DNA of 50,191 nt. Source: Verrucomicrobia bacterium SCGC AAA164-E04 (GTDB lineage: Bacteria > Verrucomicrobiota > Verrucomicrobiia > Limisphaerales > AAA164-E04). Positions 15,476 through 24,670 of this stretch are shown one piece after another. Under the pieces are notes generated by a model, which had not been told where the DNA came from, did not search any database, and saw nothing but the letters and a program-made list of their open reading frames with translations. Location: positions 67,172 to 117,362 of the forward strand of contig KB912034.1 of NCBI GenBank assembly GCA_000383715.1, in the 5' to 3' direction. The position numbers and the translations under genes were made by a program. The first letter of the stretch is position 1, and each line of letters starts with the position of its first letter.

Positions 15476-16585
15476 ATGACCGATCCCCGATATCGAGATT
15501 TAGCGGAATTGTTGGTGCGATATTCCACCGACATCAAAAAAGATGAGACCGTGCTTCTGGACATGATTGATGTCCCTGATGAATTTACGGTGGTACTAGC
15601 GCGCACCGTGCGTGATGCGGGCGCTATCCCCTTGATAGAGACAAGGCATACGCGTGTGACGCGTGAACTTCTGCAAGGGATGACTGAGAAGCAGGCAGGC
15701 ATCGTTCGCGATCTGGAAATGGCGCGCATGAAGAAAGTGCAAAGTTACATCGCTATCCGTGGAGCCGCCAATACAAGTGAAAATTCGGATGTTCCGAGCC
15801 AGCAGATGTCTCTTTATTCTCGTAAAATGCGTCCCGTCTTGAATTACCGGGTCAACAAAACACGATGGTGCGTCCTGCGCTGGCCTACTCCAAGTATGGC
15901 GCAGGCTGCGAATATGAGCACCGAAGCTTTCGAGGATTTTTACTTCGACGTTTGCACCTTGGATTATCGCAAATTTGGAAAAGCCATGGGACCGCTTGAA
16001 AAACTCATGGCCAAAACCGACCAGGTTCATTTGAAAGGCCCAGGCACGGATTTAACCTTCAGTATCAAGGGGATCGGGGCGCGTGCGTGCAAAGGCGATC
16101 GAAATGTTCCTGATGGTGAAGTGTTTTCATGCCCTATTAAAAATTCAGTCAACGGTGTGATCCAATACAACACGCCGACTGTCTACGCAGGTTCACGATT
16201 TGAAAATGTGCGGCTAGAACTGAAGGATGGCAAAATCGTGGATGCTACAGCCAACGACTCCAAGCGTCTCAATGAAATCTTTGATACCGATCCGGGCGCC
16301 CGCTACATTGGTGAGTTCAGCCTTGGTTTGAATCCGAAAATTTTGAATCCGATGAATGACATTCTCTTCGATGAAAAGATAGCCGGTTCACTGCATTTTA
16401 CTCCTGGGCAAGCATATGAGGATTGCGGCAACGGTAATAAATCGGCTGTCCACTGGGACATGGTCCTGATCCAACGTCCAGAGTGGGGAGGAGGCGAAGT
16501 CTGGTTTGATGGGAAGCTCATTCGGAAAGATGGCCTTTTCATTCCGAAAAGCCTGCAGAAGTTGAATCCAGAGAACCTCACCTGA
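15476..16585 (+). CDS. M29-family aminopeptidase
   Basis: This is a metallo-aminopeptidase of the AmpS/aminopeptidase T (M29) family, which removes N-terminal residues from peptides using a pair of metal ions in the cytoplasm. The 369 residues from ATG 15476 begin MTDPRYRDLAELLVRYS, the family start; the 57 codons upstream in the same frame look non-coding. Typical landmarks are VLARTVRDAGAIPLIETRH, VPDGEVFSCP, GEFSLGLNP (Glu ligand) and the C-terminal GNGNKSAVHWDMV with its conserved His and Asp, then WFDGKLIRKDGLF. There is no signal peptide. thrH starts 16 bases after the stop, so the two are probably co-transcribed. Confidence 0.9.
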   Translation: MTDPRYRDLAELLVRYSTDIKKDETVLLDMIDVPDEFTVVLARTVRDAGAIPLIETRHTRVTRELLQGMTEKQAGIVRDLEMARMKKVQSYIAIRGAANTSENSDVPSQQMSLYSRKMRPVLNYRVNKTRWCVLRWPTPSMAQAANMSTEAFEDFYFDVCTLDYRKFGKAMGPLEKLMAKTDQVHLKGPGTDLTFSIKGIGARACKGDRNVPDGEVFSCPIKNSVNGVIQYNTPTVYAGSRFENVRLELKDGKIVDATANDSKRLNEIFDTDPGARYIGEFSLGLNPKILNPMNDILFDEKIAGSLHFTPGQAYEDCGNGNKSAVHWDMVLIQRPEWGGGEVWFDGKLIRKDGLFIPKSLQKLNPENLT

Positions 16586-16601
16586 AGGAATGGGATCAGC
16601 T

Positions 16602-17207
16602 ATGGCACAAAACTTAGTGACTTTGGATCTGGAAGGAGTGTTGGTTCCTGAAGTATGGATCGCGTTTGCTGAAAAAACCGGAATCGAGGGGCTCAAGAAA
16701 ACAACGCGAGATATTCCTGATTACGATGAATTGATGACAGGACGTTTAAAGCTTCTGGCTGAGAATGGCCTGACTCTTTCTATGATTCAGGAGGTCATCG
16801 GTACCCTTGAGCCATTGCCCGGCGCTTGCGCTTTTCTCGATGCATTGAGAGAAAAGACACAAGTGATCATCCTCTCGGATACATTCGAGGAATTTGCCCA
16901 ACCTTTGATGCGGCAACTGGGTTGGCCCACTATCTTCTGTCACCGACTGGAAGTGAAGGACGACCTCATTACGAATTATTGCCTCCGCCAACCGGATCAG
17001 AAAAAAAAATCAGTCGCTGCGTTCAAATCATTGAATTATCACATCATCGCTGCAGGGGATTCGTATAATGATACTACAATGCTCGAGGAAGCGGATCATG
17101 GGATCCTTTTCAGGGCGCCTGAAAACGTGAAATCCGAGTTCCCCCAGTTCCCTGCTTTTGACGGTTATGATGATTTGATGCAGGAAATCTGCGGATTGCT
17201 TCAATAA
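16602..17207 (+). CDS. thrH: ThrH-type phosphoserine phosphatase / homoserine phosphotransferase
   Basis: This HAD-superfamily phosphatase has 201 residues from ATG 16602; an ATG four codons earlier is possible. HAD motif I is the ThrH-type DLEGVLVPE (9-17), where Glu replaces the second Asp of the common DxD. Motif II is IILSDTF, and motif IV is AAGDSYNDTTML. The small cap domain (EVWIAFAEKTGIEGLKKTTRD) is also ThrH-like. In Pseudomonas ThrH removes phosphate from phosphoserine and can transfer it to homoserine, linking serine and threonine synthesis. Its position just before thrS may reflect this, but co-regulation is inference. The gene follows the M29 aminopeptidase closely. Confidence 0.85.
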   Translation: MAQNLVTLDLEGVLVPEVWIAFAEKTGIEGLKKTTRDIPDYDELMTGRLKLLAENGLTLSMIQEVIGTLEPLPGACAFLDALREKTQVIILSDTFEEFAQPLMRQLGWPTIFCHRLEVKDDLITNYCLRQPDQKKKSVAAFKSLNYHIIAAGDSYNDTTMLEEADHGILFRAPENVKSEFPQFPAFDGYDDLMQEICGLLQ

Positions 17208-17276
17208 CCAAACAATCTCATCCTCTGCAATAGTAAAAAAATTTCAACCTGCTCTTAACACAACACTCACTCTAAC

Positions 17277-19109
17277 ATGGAAGAAGCGAAACAGCCCGTC
17301 CACCGCAAGACGCTTGAAGAGCGTCACCAAATGACAGATCTGCAAAGATTGCGTCATTCATGTGCGCACATCATGGCAACTGCCGTGTCACGCCTTTGGC
17401 CAGAGGCAAAGCTCGACATCGGGCCTCCGACGGATGAGGGATTTTATTATGACTTCGATCTCGAGGGGCACAGGTTCAGTCCTGACGATTTCGAAACCAT
17501 CGAGGCGGAGATGAAAAAAGTGGTCAAAGAGAACCAGGTGTTCGAACGCCAAACCAAATCTCGCGACGAGGCGAGACAGTTTTTCCAGGAACAGGGGCAG
17601 TCTTTCAAGGTAGAACGGCTTGGAGATATTCCTGAAGGTGAAGAAATCACCTTTTACCAGAATGGTGAATTTACCGATCTCTGTGCTGGTCCGCACGTCA
17701 TGCGCACGGGCAATGTCAAGGCGTACAAGCTCCTGCGTGTTGCGGCAACCTATTATCGTGGTAACGAGAAGAACCCACAGCTGCAGCGTATTTACGGCAC
17801 CGCCTTTCCCAATAAAACCAAGCTGAACGAATGGCTGGAAGCTCAGGAAGAAGCACGTAAGAGGGACCACCGTCGCATTGGCAAGGCCATGCAGTTATTC
17901 ACGTTCGATGACGATGTGGGTCCAGGTCTACCACTTTGGATGCCCAAGGGTTCCATACTGATCGAAGAACTGGAAAAGCTCGCAAAGGAAACCGAATTCG
18001 AGGCGGGATACCAGCGGGTAAGGACTCCTCATCTTGCCAAAGAATCCATGTATCGTACTTCGGGCCATCTTCCATACTACGCGGAAAGCATGTTTCCGCC
18101 CATGGAATTGTCGGAGGATGGAGAAGGAGGGGGAAAGGGCGAGGTCAAGGAGAGATACTACCTGAAGGCGATGAATTGCCCGCATCATCATAAGATTTTT
18201 GCTGCGGCACCGCGCAGTTACCGAGAGCTTCCTTTGCGTCTTGCTGAATACGGTACTTGTTATCGGTATGAACAATCAGGCGAACTTATGGGGCTGATGC
18301 GAGTGCGGTCGATGCAGATGAATGATGCGCACATTTATTGCACTTCAGAGCAGTTTGCTGACGAGTTCCGTGCGGTGAATGAAATGTATCTGAAATATTT
18401 CAAGATCTTTGGTTTTGAGAAATATAAAATGCGGTTCAGTACGCATGATCCAGCGCGCCTTGGGGAGAAATTTGTCGACGAATCCGAGCTCTGGAAACAG
18501 ACCGAAGACATGGTTCGAGAGGTGTTGGTCGATTCGAAAATCGATTTTGAAGAGATTCCCAATGAAGCTGCCTTCTATGGTCCCAAAATTGATGTACAGG
18601 TTTATTCCATTTCAGGACGTGAATTTACCATCGCAACGAATCAGGTCGACTTTGCGGTTCCGTCAAAATTCGGGCTTCAATACAGGACATCCGACAATCA
18701 ATTTGAAACGCCACTTTGCATTCATCGTGCCCCGCTGGGTACCCACGAACGTTTTCTTGCTTTCCTGATCGAGCGTTACGCTGGTAATTTTCCCTTGTGG
18801 CTGGCCCCTGAGCAGATACGGGTCTTGCCGATTACAGAAGAACAACTGGATTATGCCAACAAGTTAGTGGCTGAACTGCGCTCGCATGGGGTGCGTGCCG
18901 AACTGGAATTCAGTCACGATAAGCTTCAGGGAAGAATCCTTCGGGCAGAAGAATCAAAAGTTCACACGATGCTCGTCGTGGGCGGAAAAGAACAGGAAGC
19001 CAATGCGGTTGCCGTGCGTGTTCACGGTAAGGGAAGAGGTCAGGTTCGCCCAAGGGATGAAGTCGTGACCGATATTTTACAGCGCATTAAATCCCGCGCG
19101 GCTGACTGA
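17277..19109 (+). CDS. thrS: threonyl-tRNA synthetase without a TGS domain
   Basis: This class II synthetase charges tRNA-Thr. The 610-residue protein opens directly in the editing (SAD) domain: HSCAH (27-31) and LCAGPH (135-140) supply the editing His/Cys residues. The catalytic core carries the zinc ligands C301 (KAMNCPHH), H352 (DAHIYC) and H483 (IHRAPLG), and motif 2 CYRYEQSGELMGLMRVR (328-344). The C-terminal anticodon-binding domain is at about 510-605 (IRVLPITEEQLDYA, KLQGRILRAEESKV). The roughly 60-residue N-terminal TGS domain of standard ThrRS is absent, and no in-frame codons upstream could encode it because stops intervene. A short Glu/Gly-rich insert sits near 278-291. A sialidase-like gene follows after 24 bases. 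Confidence 0.96.
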   Translation: MEEAKQPVHRKTLEERHQMTDLQRLRHSCAHIMATAVSRLWPEAKLDIGPPTDEGFYYDFDLEGHRFSPDDFETIEAEMKKVVKENQVFERQTKSRDEARQFFQEQGQSFKVERLGDIPEGEEITFYQNGEFTDLCAGPHVMRTGNVKAYKLLRVAATYYRGNEKNPQLQRIYGTAFPNKTKLNEWLEAQEEARKRDHRRIGKAMQLFTFDDDVGPGLPLWMPKGSILIEELEKLAKETEFEAGYQRVRTPHLAKESMYRTSGHLPYYAESMFPPMELSEDGEGGGKGEVKERYYLKAMNCPHHHKIFAAAPRSYRELPLRLAEYGTCYRYEQSGELMGLMRVRSMQMNDAHIYCTSEQFADEFRAVNEMYLKYFKIFGFEKYKMRFSTHDPARLGEKFVDESELWKQTEDMVREVLVDSKIDFEEIPNEAAFYGPKIDVQVYSISGREFTIATNQVDFAVPSKFGLQYRTSDNQFETPLCIHRAPLGTHERFLAFLIERYAGNFPLWLAPEQIRVLPITEEQLDYANKLVAELRSHGVRAELEFSHDKLQGRILRAEESKVHTMLVVGGKEQEANAVAVRVHGKGRGQVRPRDEVVTDILQRIKSRAAD

Positions 19110-19133
19110 TCGCTGTGGTCTAATGAATCAAAG

Positions 19134-20303
19134 ATGTCTTGTTTTATGAAAATACCAAAAATACCGATGGGCTTGTTCATATTGATGGCTTGCCTCATGG
19201 TTGAATCCAAAGTTTCAGCTGCCGATGGGGTGCTTGACTCGTTCATGGGCGCACCTGAATTGGATGTGCAACAGATCTTCCAAGGCCAACGTTTTCCCAA
19301 CATTACCGTAGCAATGGACGGCTCTGTCCTTGCGAGTTGGGGGAGCAAAGGAGTTCGGGTGAGGCGAAGTGTTGATGGAGGGAAATCCTGGTCCTCTCCT
19401 GTCGTGGTTCAGGAAAGTGGTTTTCAGGGAGGGGGGATTACCGTCGATGAAAAGACGGGCGATGTGCTGATGTTTGTTGAAGATAGTCACCCGCCAGCAC
19501 CCATCTCCATTTACCGCAGCAAGGATCATGGCCAGACCTGGGCGAAGCAGGAGACCGTCATGCACCCCAATGCACTGGGGCACGTTCCTTCCATGCATAT
19601 GAATGACCATGGATCGACCTTGCAATTCGGTAAGCACGCGGGACGGCTCATACGTCCGACGCGATGGTATGCGGCTGGTAATCGCCACGAAGAATGGCCC
19701 AATCATTACACCAATGCCATCTACAGTGATGATCGTGGAAAGACCTGGCACGCCAGTGAACCTTTTCCTGAGCAAGGCACGGGTGAAGCATGCATCGTGG
19801 AATTGTCCGACGGAACGCTCTACTACAATTCGAGAGTTCATTGGGAAAAAGCGGAACGCAACACGAGACGGCGCTGTGCGTTCAGTCGCGATGGTGGCAA
19901 GACCTGGGAAGATTGGCGCATCGTTGATATTTTGCCGGACGGGCATCAACACCGTTCCTATGGATGCATGGGTGGGTTGGCAAGACTCCCCGTCAAGGGG
20001 CGTGATATTCTTGTTTTCAGTAATCTTGATACACCCAAAGCAAACCGCGAGCTTATCACGGTTTGGATGAGCCCGGACGGGGGGCAAACCTGGCCGGTCA
20101 AACGTCTTGTCTATGATGGGGCAAGTGCCTATTCATCCATGAGTGCTGGCCGAAGCGATACACCAAGTGAGGGTTCTGTCTACTTAATGTTTGAAGGTGG
20201 GCCCGGTGGCGGTGCTCAGATTGGACGCTTCAATCTAGCCTGGGTGTTGCAAGGTGAACTTACAGGAGATGGCGAAATTCCTGACTGGTTGAAGGTTGAG
20301 TAA
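19134..20303 (+). CDS. exported BNR-repeat sialidase-like protein
   Basis: The 389-residue protein has a signal peptide (hydrophobic stretch about 12-22, probable cleavage near VSA-A at 29-30) and a six-bladed sialidase-fold core. Five Asp-boxes (S-x-D-x-G-x-T/S-W) are visible: SVDGGKSW, SKDHGQTW, SDDRGKTW, SRDGGKTW and SPDGGQTW. GH33 sialidases cleave terminal sialic acids. The arginine triad and the FRIP motif are not plain; FPNI near 54-57 may be the remnant, so the substrate may differ. PVC bacteria have many such proteins of unproved activity. It starts 24 bases after thrS with no terminator in between. An NAL-type aldolase and two sulfatases nearby fit a glycan-degrading role. Confidence 0.78.
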   Translation: MSCFMKIPKIPMGLFILMACLMVESKVSAADGVLDSFMGAPELDVQQIFQGQRFPNITVAMDGSVLASWGSKGVRVRRSVDGGKSWSSPVVVQESGFQGGGITVDEKTGDVLMFVEDSHPPAPISIYRSKDHGQTWAKQETVMHPNALGHVPSMHMNDHGSTLQFGKHAGRLIRPTRWYAAGNRHEEWPNHYTNAIYSDDRGKTWHASEPFPEQGTGEACIVELSDGTLYYNSRVHWEKAERNTRRRCAFSRDGGKTWEDWRIVDILPDGHQHRSYGCMGGLARLPVKGRDILVFSNLDTPKANRELITVWMSPDGGQTWPVKRLVYDGASAYSSMSAGRSDTPSEGSVYLMFEGGPGGGAQIGRFNLAWVLQGELTGDGEIPDWLKVE

Positions 20304-20553
20304 TCTTACAATCGTTCCTGTATCCTGAAACCAGGACGCGGACCTGTAAACCAGTTTTATCAAGTCGGGTTTTGAGTCGATAGCTCGAGTTACGCATGGC
20401 AGATGCGGTAAACGTTTGGGCACCGATTCTGCAATGGCTTCACTGTCCCCCTGCCTCAAGTTTGCAAAGCGGGTCAGCCTGAGAATGGAAAGGCCCGCCC
20501 ACTCGTCAGCCCAATCATTTCAGTAACTTCGTAGCCTCGGCCGTTTTGCCTTG

Positions 20554-22200
20554 CTAGCGAGCACCATGGTTTGCGTCTTGATTGAATTGCTCCACTAATT
20601 GTGCCCATTGAGCGGCCATGGCCTTAACGCGTTCAGGGTGGAGCTTGGCCAGATCGTTCTGCTCAGCACGGTCATTGGTTAAATAATAGAGAGACCAGCT
20701 TTCCTCATGGATTGATTCGATGGCGGCCTCGGTTGAGGTTCCCCATGGGAAGGGGCGTTTCACGTTCGAGTGAATGATTTTCCAGTCACCTTGCCGCAGG
20801 GCGCGATTACCCTCGTGATAGAACCAGAGTTCTTCGTGCAATGTGTCCCCATCTTTATGGAATGCAGATTTCAGACTCCTGCCGCTCATCGGGGGAGCAT
20901 TCTTTTCACCGGCTTTGATGCCTGCCAGATCCATGACAGTGGGAGCAATGTCAATGACATGCCCGAGAGTGGATCGAGTTTCGTTTCTGGCCTTGATACC
21001 TTTTGGCCAGTGAACAATGAATGGAGTAGAGATCCCCCCTTCATGAACCCAGGTTTTGTGGCGGCGAAAAGGGGTGTTGGCTGCACTGGAAAATCCTGGG
21101 CCAAGGCATAGATAAGTCTCGGCTGACCCTGGGGTAGCAGCTGGATCATGTCCATCGCCCCGGACCATGATTTCCGCACTTGCTCCGTTATCCGATACGA
21201 AACAGATGAAGGTGTTCTCCATGGCATTCATCTTTTGCAATTGATCCAGAACCCTACCAATTTCGCGATCCATTCGGTCGATCATGGCGGCATGGATGGC
21301 CATTTTTGTTGCCTGAAATCGTTTTTGTACCTCGGTGAGTTGATGCCAGGGTAGTGGGCGGTTTACTTCCCCAGGACCTAGAATTTTGATCTGTTCAGGA
21401 AACGCATAGGGTGGTCCAATTTCGGTTTCCAATGGGGATAGCGTCCCAACGTTCAGGTCAAGTTCCCTTTGTCGAGCGGCTCTTTCTTTCCGCAATACAT
21501 CCCATCCTTCCAGATAACGATTTTCATATCGCTGGATGTCCTCGGGCAGGGCATGGAGCGGAAAGTGAGGAGCATTGAATGCAAGATAATGAAAGAACGG
21601 GCGGTCGGAAAATTTTGAGGCGTGTTCCTGCAGGCAATCAATCGCGTGCTGAGCGGTTCCTACCGTCATGTAATAGTTCGGGTCACGATCTTTCTTTTTA
21701 ATCGTTTCGAAAAAACCAGGGCCGCGAACGGTTGAATTCGAGCGATCGAATCCGTGCTCTGTGGGTTTTCCGTCGATATGCCATTTGCCGGAATGATAGG
21801 TTCGATAACCTGCAGGTTGAAGGCGCTCGGCAATGGTAAGAGCCCAATCTGGGCGTTTCCCTCTCGGACCTGAAATTGCAGAAGCTTCTGGCATGCCGTC
21901 TCTTCTTACCTGTTGAGGGTAATACCCGGTCATCAGCGCTGCGCGTGTCGGCCAACAGCGAGCTGTGTTGTAAAATTGTGTAAAACGTAACCCACCTTCA
22001 GCCAACTCATCCAGATGGGGTGTCGCTATTTCACCTCCATAACAGCCCGCATCCGAGAAGCCCATGTCATCGGCGATGATCACTAGAAAATTGGGGCGGT
22101 CAGCCGCGGAAGTGCCGGTTGAAAACAATACAATCATCAGCAAGGCAAGCATGCGGACTGCATGAACGAAAGAGGGAAATAGGGTAAATTTAAAAGTCAT
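20554..22200 (-). CDS. exported sulfatase (family S1, arylsulfatase type)
   Basis: This 548-residue type I sulfatase cleaves sulfate esters in the periplasm or outside the cell. A signal peptide covers about 1-33 (ALLMIVLFSTGTSAA). The first metal-binding Asp pair is in IIADDMGFSD (41-50). The signature CWPTRAALMTG (82-92) has the Cys that must become formylglycine in a CxPxR context. Further landmarks are GYRTYHSGKWH, FVSDNGAS and the C-terminal WKIIHSN. It is the last gene of a minus-strand cluster with the WD40, DUF1501 and PSD1 genes (31-base gap to the WD40 gene). The natural sulfated substrate cannot be read from the sequence. Confidence 0.93.
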   Translation of the reverse strand: MTFKFTLFPSFVHAVRMLALLMIVLFSTGTSAADRPNFLVIIADDMGFSDAGCYGGEIATPHLDELAEGGLRFTQFYNTARCWPTRAALMTGYYPQQVRRDGMPEASAISGPRGKRPDWALTIAERLQPAGYRTYHSGKWHIDGKPTEHGFDRSNSTVRGPGFFETIKKKDRDPNYYMTVGTAQHAIDCLQEHASKFSDRPFFHYLAFNAPHFPLHALPEDIQRYENRYLEGWDVLRKERAARQRELDLNVGTLSPLETEIGPPYAFPEQIKILGPGEVNRPLPWHQLTEVQKRFQATKMAIHAAMIDRMDREIGRVLDQLQKMNAMENTFICFVSDNGASAEIMVRGDGHDPAATPGSAETYLCLGPGFSSAANTPFRRHKTWVHEGGISTPFIVHWPKGIKARNETRSTLGHVIDIAPTVMDLAGIKAGEKNAPPMSGRSLKSAFHKDGDTLHEELWFYHEGNRALRQGDWKIIHSNVKRPFPWGTSTEAAIESIHEESWSLYYLTNDRAEQNDLAKLHPERVKAMAAQWAQLVEQFNQDANHGAR

Positions 22201-22230
22201 CTTGAAAATGGGGGGGAGGCATCCGTTGGT

Positions 22231-23295
22231 TCAAGCATCATTGACATCATAAATCAGGACCCGGCCAAATTCTGACCATTTTCCCTTTTTGGGAGAGCCC
22301 TGACTTTTCGCTCCGGCAAGAATAAGCTTTTTGCCATCAGGCGAAAAAGCAGATCGGGTTATTCGGGTTTTGTTATCAATGCCTTGAATTAATTTACCTG
22401 TTTCGCTCGAAAAGAGTGCGGTATTCCAATTTCCCTGAGCCATTCGGCCGGCCATGCAGAATGCCTTGCTTGCGGGGTGAAAACAGAGTGTTTCCATGAG
22501 ACCGCGTCCGCGTTCACTATCCTCTATTTCGCGCGTTTTTACAGGTTTATCATTGCTCCAGTCAAATTCCTGCCAAGTCTGTTTTCCGTTGCCAGCCATT
22601 GGATCGCGCATCGGCCCCATCCCGCAAGTGATCAATCGGTTGCTATCGGGCGAAAAGCTCAAATCAAAAATACCGCCTATGTAATGATGGCTTTTGATGA
22701 TACCCCAGCTGGTGAAATCAGGCGTATTCCATTCTCGGATACATTCCCCGCTTTCGATGTTCCAGATTTTGATGTCGCCCATCATGTTGGCAGCGGCAAG
22801 ATGACGGCTGTCAGGGCTGAAGCCCACACTCAGGACAGGAGGGAGGTGTGAAAAGGAGTGTGCGAATTTTTGAGTTTTTGCATCAAATACCTTGATAGAA
22901 GGTTCCTTTTCAGGTGCCGGTTCGTATTTGTATCCACCGCATTTGTATTGTCCGGTGACCGAAGCAACCCATTCTGTATTGGGGGAAACCTTCATTTGCC
23001 ACGACCAGAAATCATGGATCTTTTCAACGGAGATCGTTTTGCCGATTTGAAGATCGTGCCATTGTATGATTCCGTCATAACCGGCAGAAACGGCAAGCTT
23101 TCCGTGAAGGCAGCTTCCAACACCCGAAGCATAGCTGCTGTGCTTGGCAATGGATTCCCAGGACTCATTGACTGGATTTAACTTCAAGACGCTTCCGTCA
23201 AAGCAGCTCACCAGCAGATCGTGGCTCTTCTGGATCGTGCTGAGACCCAGAGCCGCGCTCGGTATTTTGATTTCTTTGGCCAACTCGATCTTCAT
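22231..23295 (-). CDS. WD40-repeat beta-propeller protein
   Basis: This 354-residue protein is built of WD40-type repeats. Readable blades include VLSVGFSPDSRHLAAANMMG followed by DIKIWNIESGECI, IFDLSFSPDSNRLITCGMG, and ITRSAFSPDGKKLILAGAK. No signal peptide is visible, so it may stay in the cytoplasm, unlike the exported products around it. WD40 proteins in Verrucomicrobiota and Planctomycetes often accompany DUF1501 and PSD1 genes, and their role is unknown. It lies 32 bases after the DUF1501 gene and 30 before the sulfatase gene, in one presumed operon. Confidence 0.85.
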   Translation of the reverse strand: MKIELAKEIKIPSAALGLSTIQKSHDLLVSCFDGSVLKLNPVNESWESIAKHSSYASGVGSCLHGKLAVSAGYDGIIQWHDLQIGKTISVEKIHDFWSWQMKVSPNTEWVASVTGQYKCGGYKYEPAPEKEPSIKVFDAKTQKFAHSFSHLPPVLSVGFSPDSRHLAAANMMGDIKIWNIESGECIREWNTPDFTSWGIIKSHHYIGGIFDLSFSPDSNRLITCGMGPMRDPMAGNGKQTWQEFDWSNDKPVKTREIEDSERGRGLMETLCFHPASKAFCMAGRMAQGNWNTALFSSETGKLIQGIDNKTRITRSAFSPDGKKLILAGAKSQGSPKKGKWSEFGRVLIYDVNDA

Positions 23296-23327
23296 TGCTT
23301 ATATATCAGGTTTTCGTTGGATCGATG

Positions 23328-24662
23328 TTAAATCAATACTTGGTGGATAGGTTTTGCTTCTTTTTCGACGCGGTGAAAAGTAGGTAACCCCGGTAAGTCA
23401 TATTCGGTATTGGGGTCGATTCCAAGGGCAGTAAAAAGTGTGGCAAACAGGTTTCTTTCATCGAATGGATCCTCCGCGACTTCAATGCCATCCTTATCCG
23501 TGGCCCCGACGACGGCTCCGGGTTGAATGCCGCTGCCAGCAAGCGCCATGCTCCAGGCATTGGGGTAGTGATCACGACCTCGGCTTGCGTTAAGCCATGG
23601 CGTCCTTCCAAATTCTCCCATCATGACGACTAAGGTGTTGTCGAGCATCCCCCGATCTTCCAGGTCGGTAATTAATTGGTAAATAATGTTGTCAAGATCG
23701 GGAACGAGCATCTGATAAATCTCATGCTGAAACACGTGGCAATCCCACGGCATGCCATTGGCGACCATGACAAATGGAGCGCCATTCTCGACGAGATTTC
23801 TAGCCAGTAACGTATGCTGACCAAAGGTGCCTTGTCCGTATCGCTCGCGATCCTTGGCGGGTAATTTTTCCAGATCAAACAGGTCGGCGCAGCTCATCAA
23901 TCCCTTGACTCGTTGGAATGCGGCATTCTGTGAAGATGCAGCGGCACTTTGTCGTTCGTTTTCAAATTTGCGAGTCAGAAAATTTCGGAATGCTTCTCGT
24001 TCTTCATGATCCTGTGTGGTGATGTCTGGAAGCTTGTGAACGTCAGGTATCTTATAGTCTCCCCCTAAGCGTACAGGTCCATATTCAGCCCCCAGCCAAC
24101 CGGCCCAGTTTCCGGCTTTGAATGATTTGAATTCGTTTCCTTCCGGGCATGGATCCAAAAGGATGAAGTTGGGTATGGGGCTATCGAGCTGACCGAGTTG
24201 CTGGCCAAGCACACTGCCAAGCGCGGGGCGTACGAAGGGAGGGCGAGGAGCATCTCCACGAGTCAAGCGGTCGATAGCCTGAAAATGTTCGGTAGGCTCG
24301 GTTTTCATTGAACGGATCACAGCCAGCTTGTCCGCAATCGTTGCGCATTGCGGCATGAGTTCACTGAAGTGAACCCCCGGGATCTTCGTAGGAATACTAC
24401 CGAAGGGACCGCTGGTGATGCGGCCGGGTTTGGGATCCCATGTTTCGAACTGGCTGGGAGCTCCGCACAACCAGAGAAGGATGCAATTTTTCTGTTGCTT
24501 CTTTGCTATCTCGGCAAAGACAGATGGAGTCAGCAGGCCTGACCAACTGAACATCGAAGCACTGACTCCCGCGCCCATGCCTTGAAGGAACTTGCGTCGA
24601 TGCAGGGTATGCTCCTGATCACTGCAATGATCGCCTGCGTATGGATTTTGTCGATCGTTCAT
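23328..24662 (-). CDS. DUF1501 protein with Tat signal
   Basis: This is a DUF1501-family protein (alkaline-phosphatase/sulfatase-like fold) exported by the Tat pathway. From ATG 24662 the product has 444 residues. The twin-arginine signal HRRKFLQGMGAGVSASMF is at 21-38. Family landmarks are LWLCGAPSQFETWDPKPG, the GPFGSIPTKIPGVHFSELMP segment, SMKTEPTEHFQA, VVMMGEFGRTP and DHYPNAWSMALAGSGI. A start 17 codons upstream is possible but would overlap the preceding gene. DUF1501 proteins nearly always pair with a PSD1 (DUF1549/DUF1553) cytochrome in PVC bacteria, as here. The biochemical role is unproved. Confidence 0.92.
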   Translation of the reverse strand: MNDRQNPYAGDHCSDQEHTLHRRKFLQGMGAGVSASMFSWSGLLTPSVFAEIAKKQQKNCILLWLCGAPSQFETWDPKPGRITSGPFGSIPTKIPGVHFSELMPQCATIADKLAVIRSMKTEPTEHFQAIDRLTRGDAPRPPFVRPALGSVLGQQLGQLDSPIPNFILLDPCPEGNEFKSFKAGNWAGWLGAEYGPVRLGGDYKIPDVHKLPDITTQDHEEREAFRNFLTRKFENERQSAAASSQNAAFQRVKGLMSCADLFDLEKLPAKDRERYGQGTFGQHTLLARNLVENGAPFVMVANGMPWDCHVFQHEIYQMLVPDLDNIIYQLITDLEDRGMLDNTLVVMMGEFGRTPWLNASRGRDHYPNAWSMALAGSGIQPGAVVGATDKDGIEVAEDPFDERNLFATLFTALGIDPNTEYDLPGLPTFHRVEKEAKPIHQVLI

Positions 24663-24670
24663 GGAACGGA

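Noticed and set aside
19215..20087. 290-codon minus-strand frame opposite the sialidase-like gene
   Set aside because: The sense frame has five clear Asp-boxes and a signal peptide; the antisense product shows nothing recognisable.
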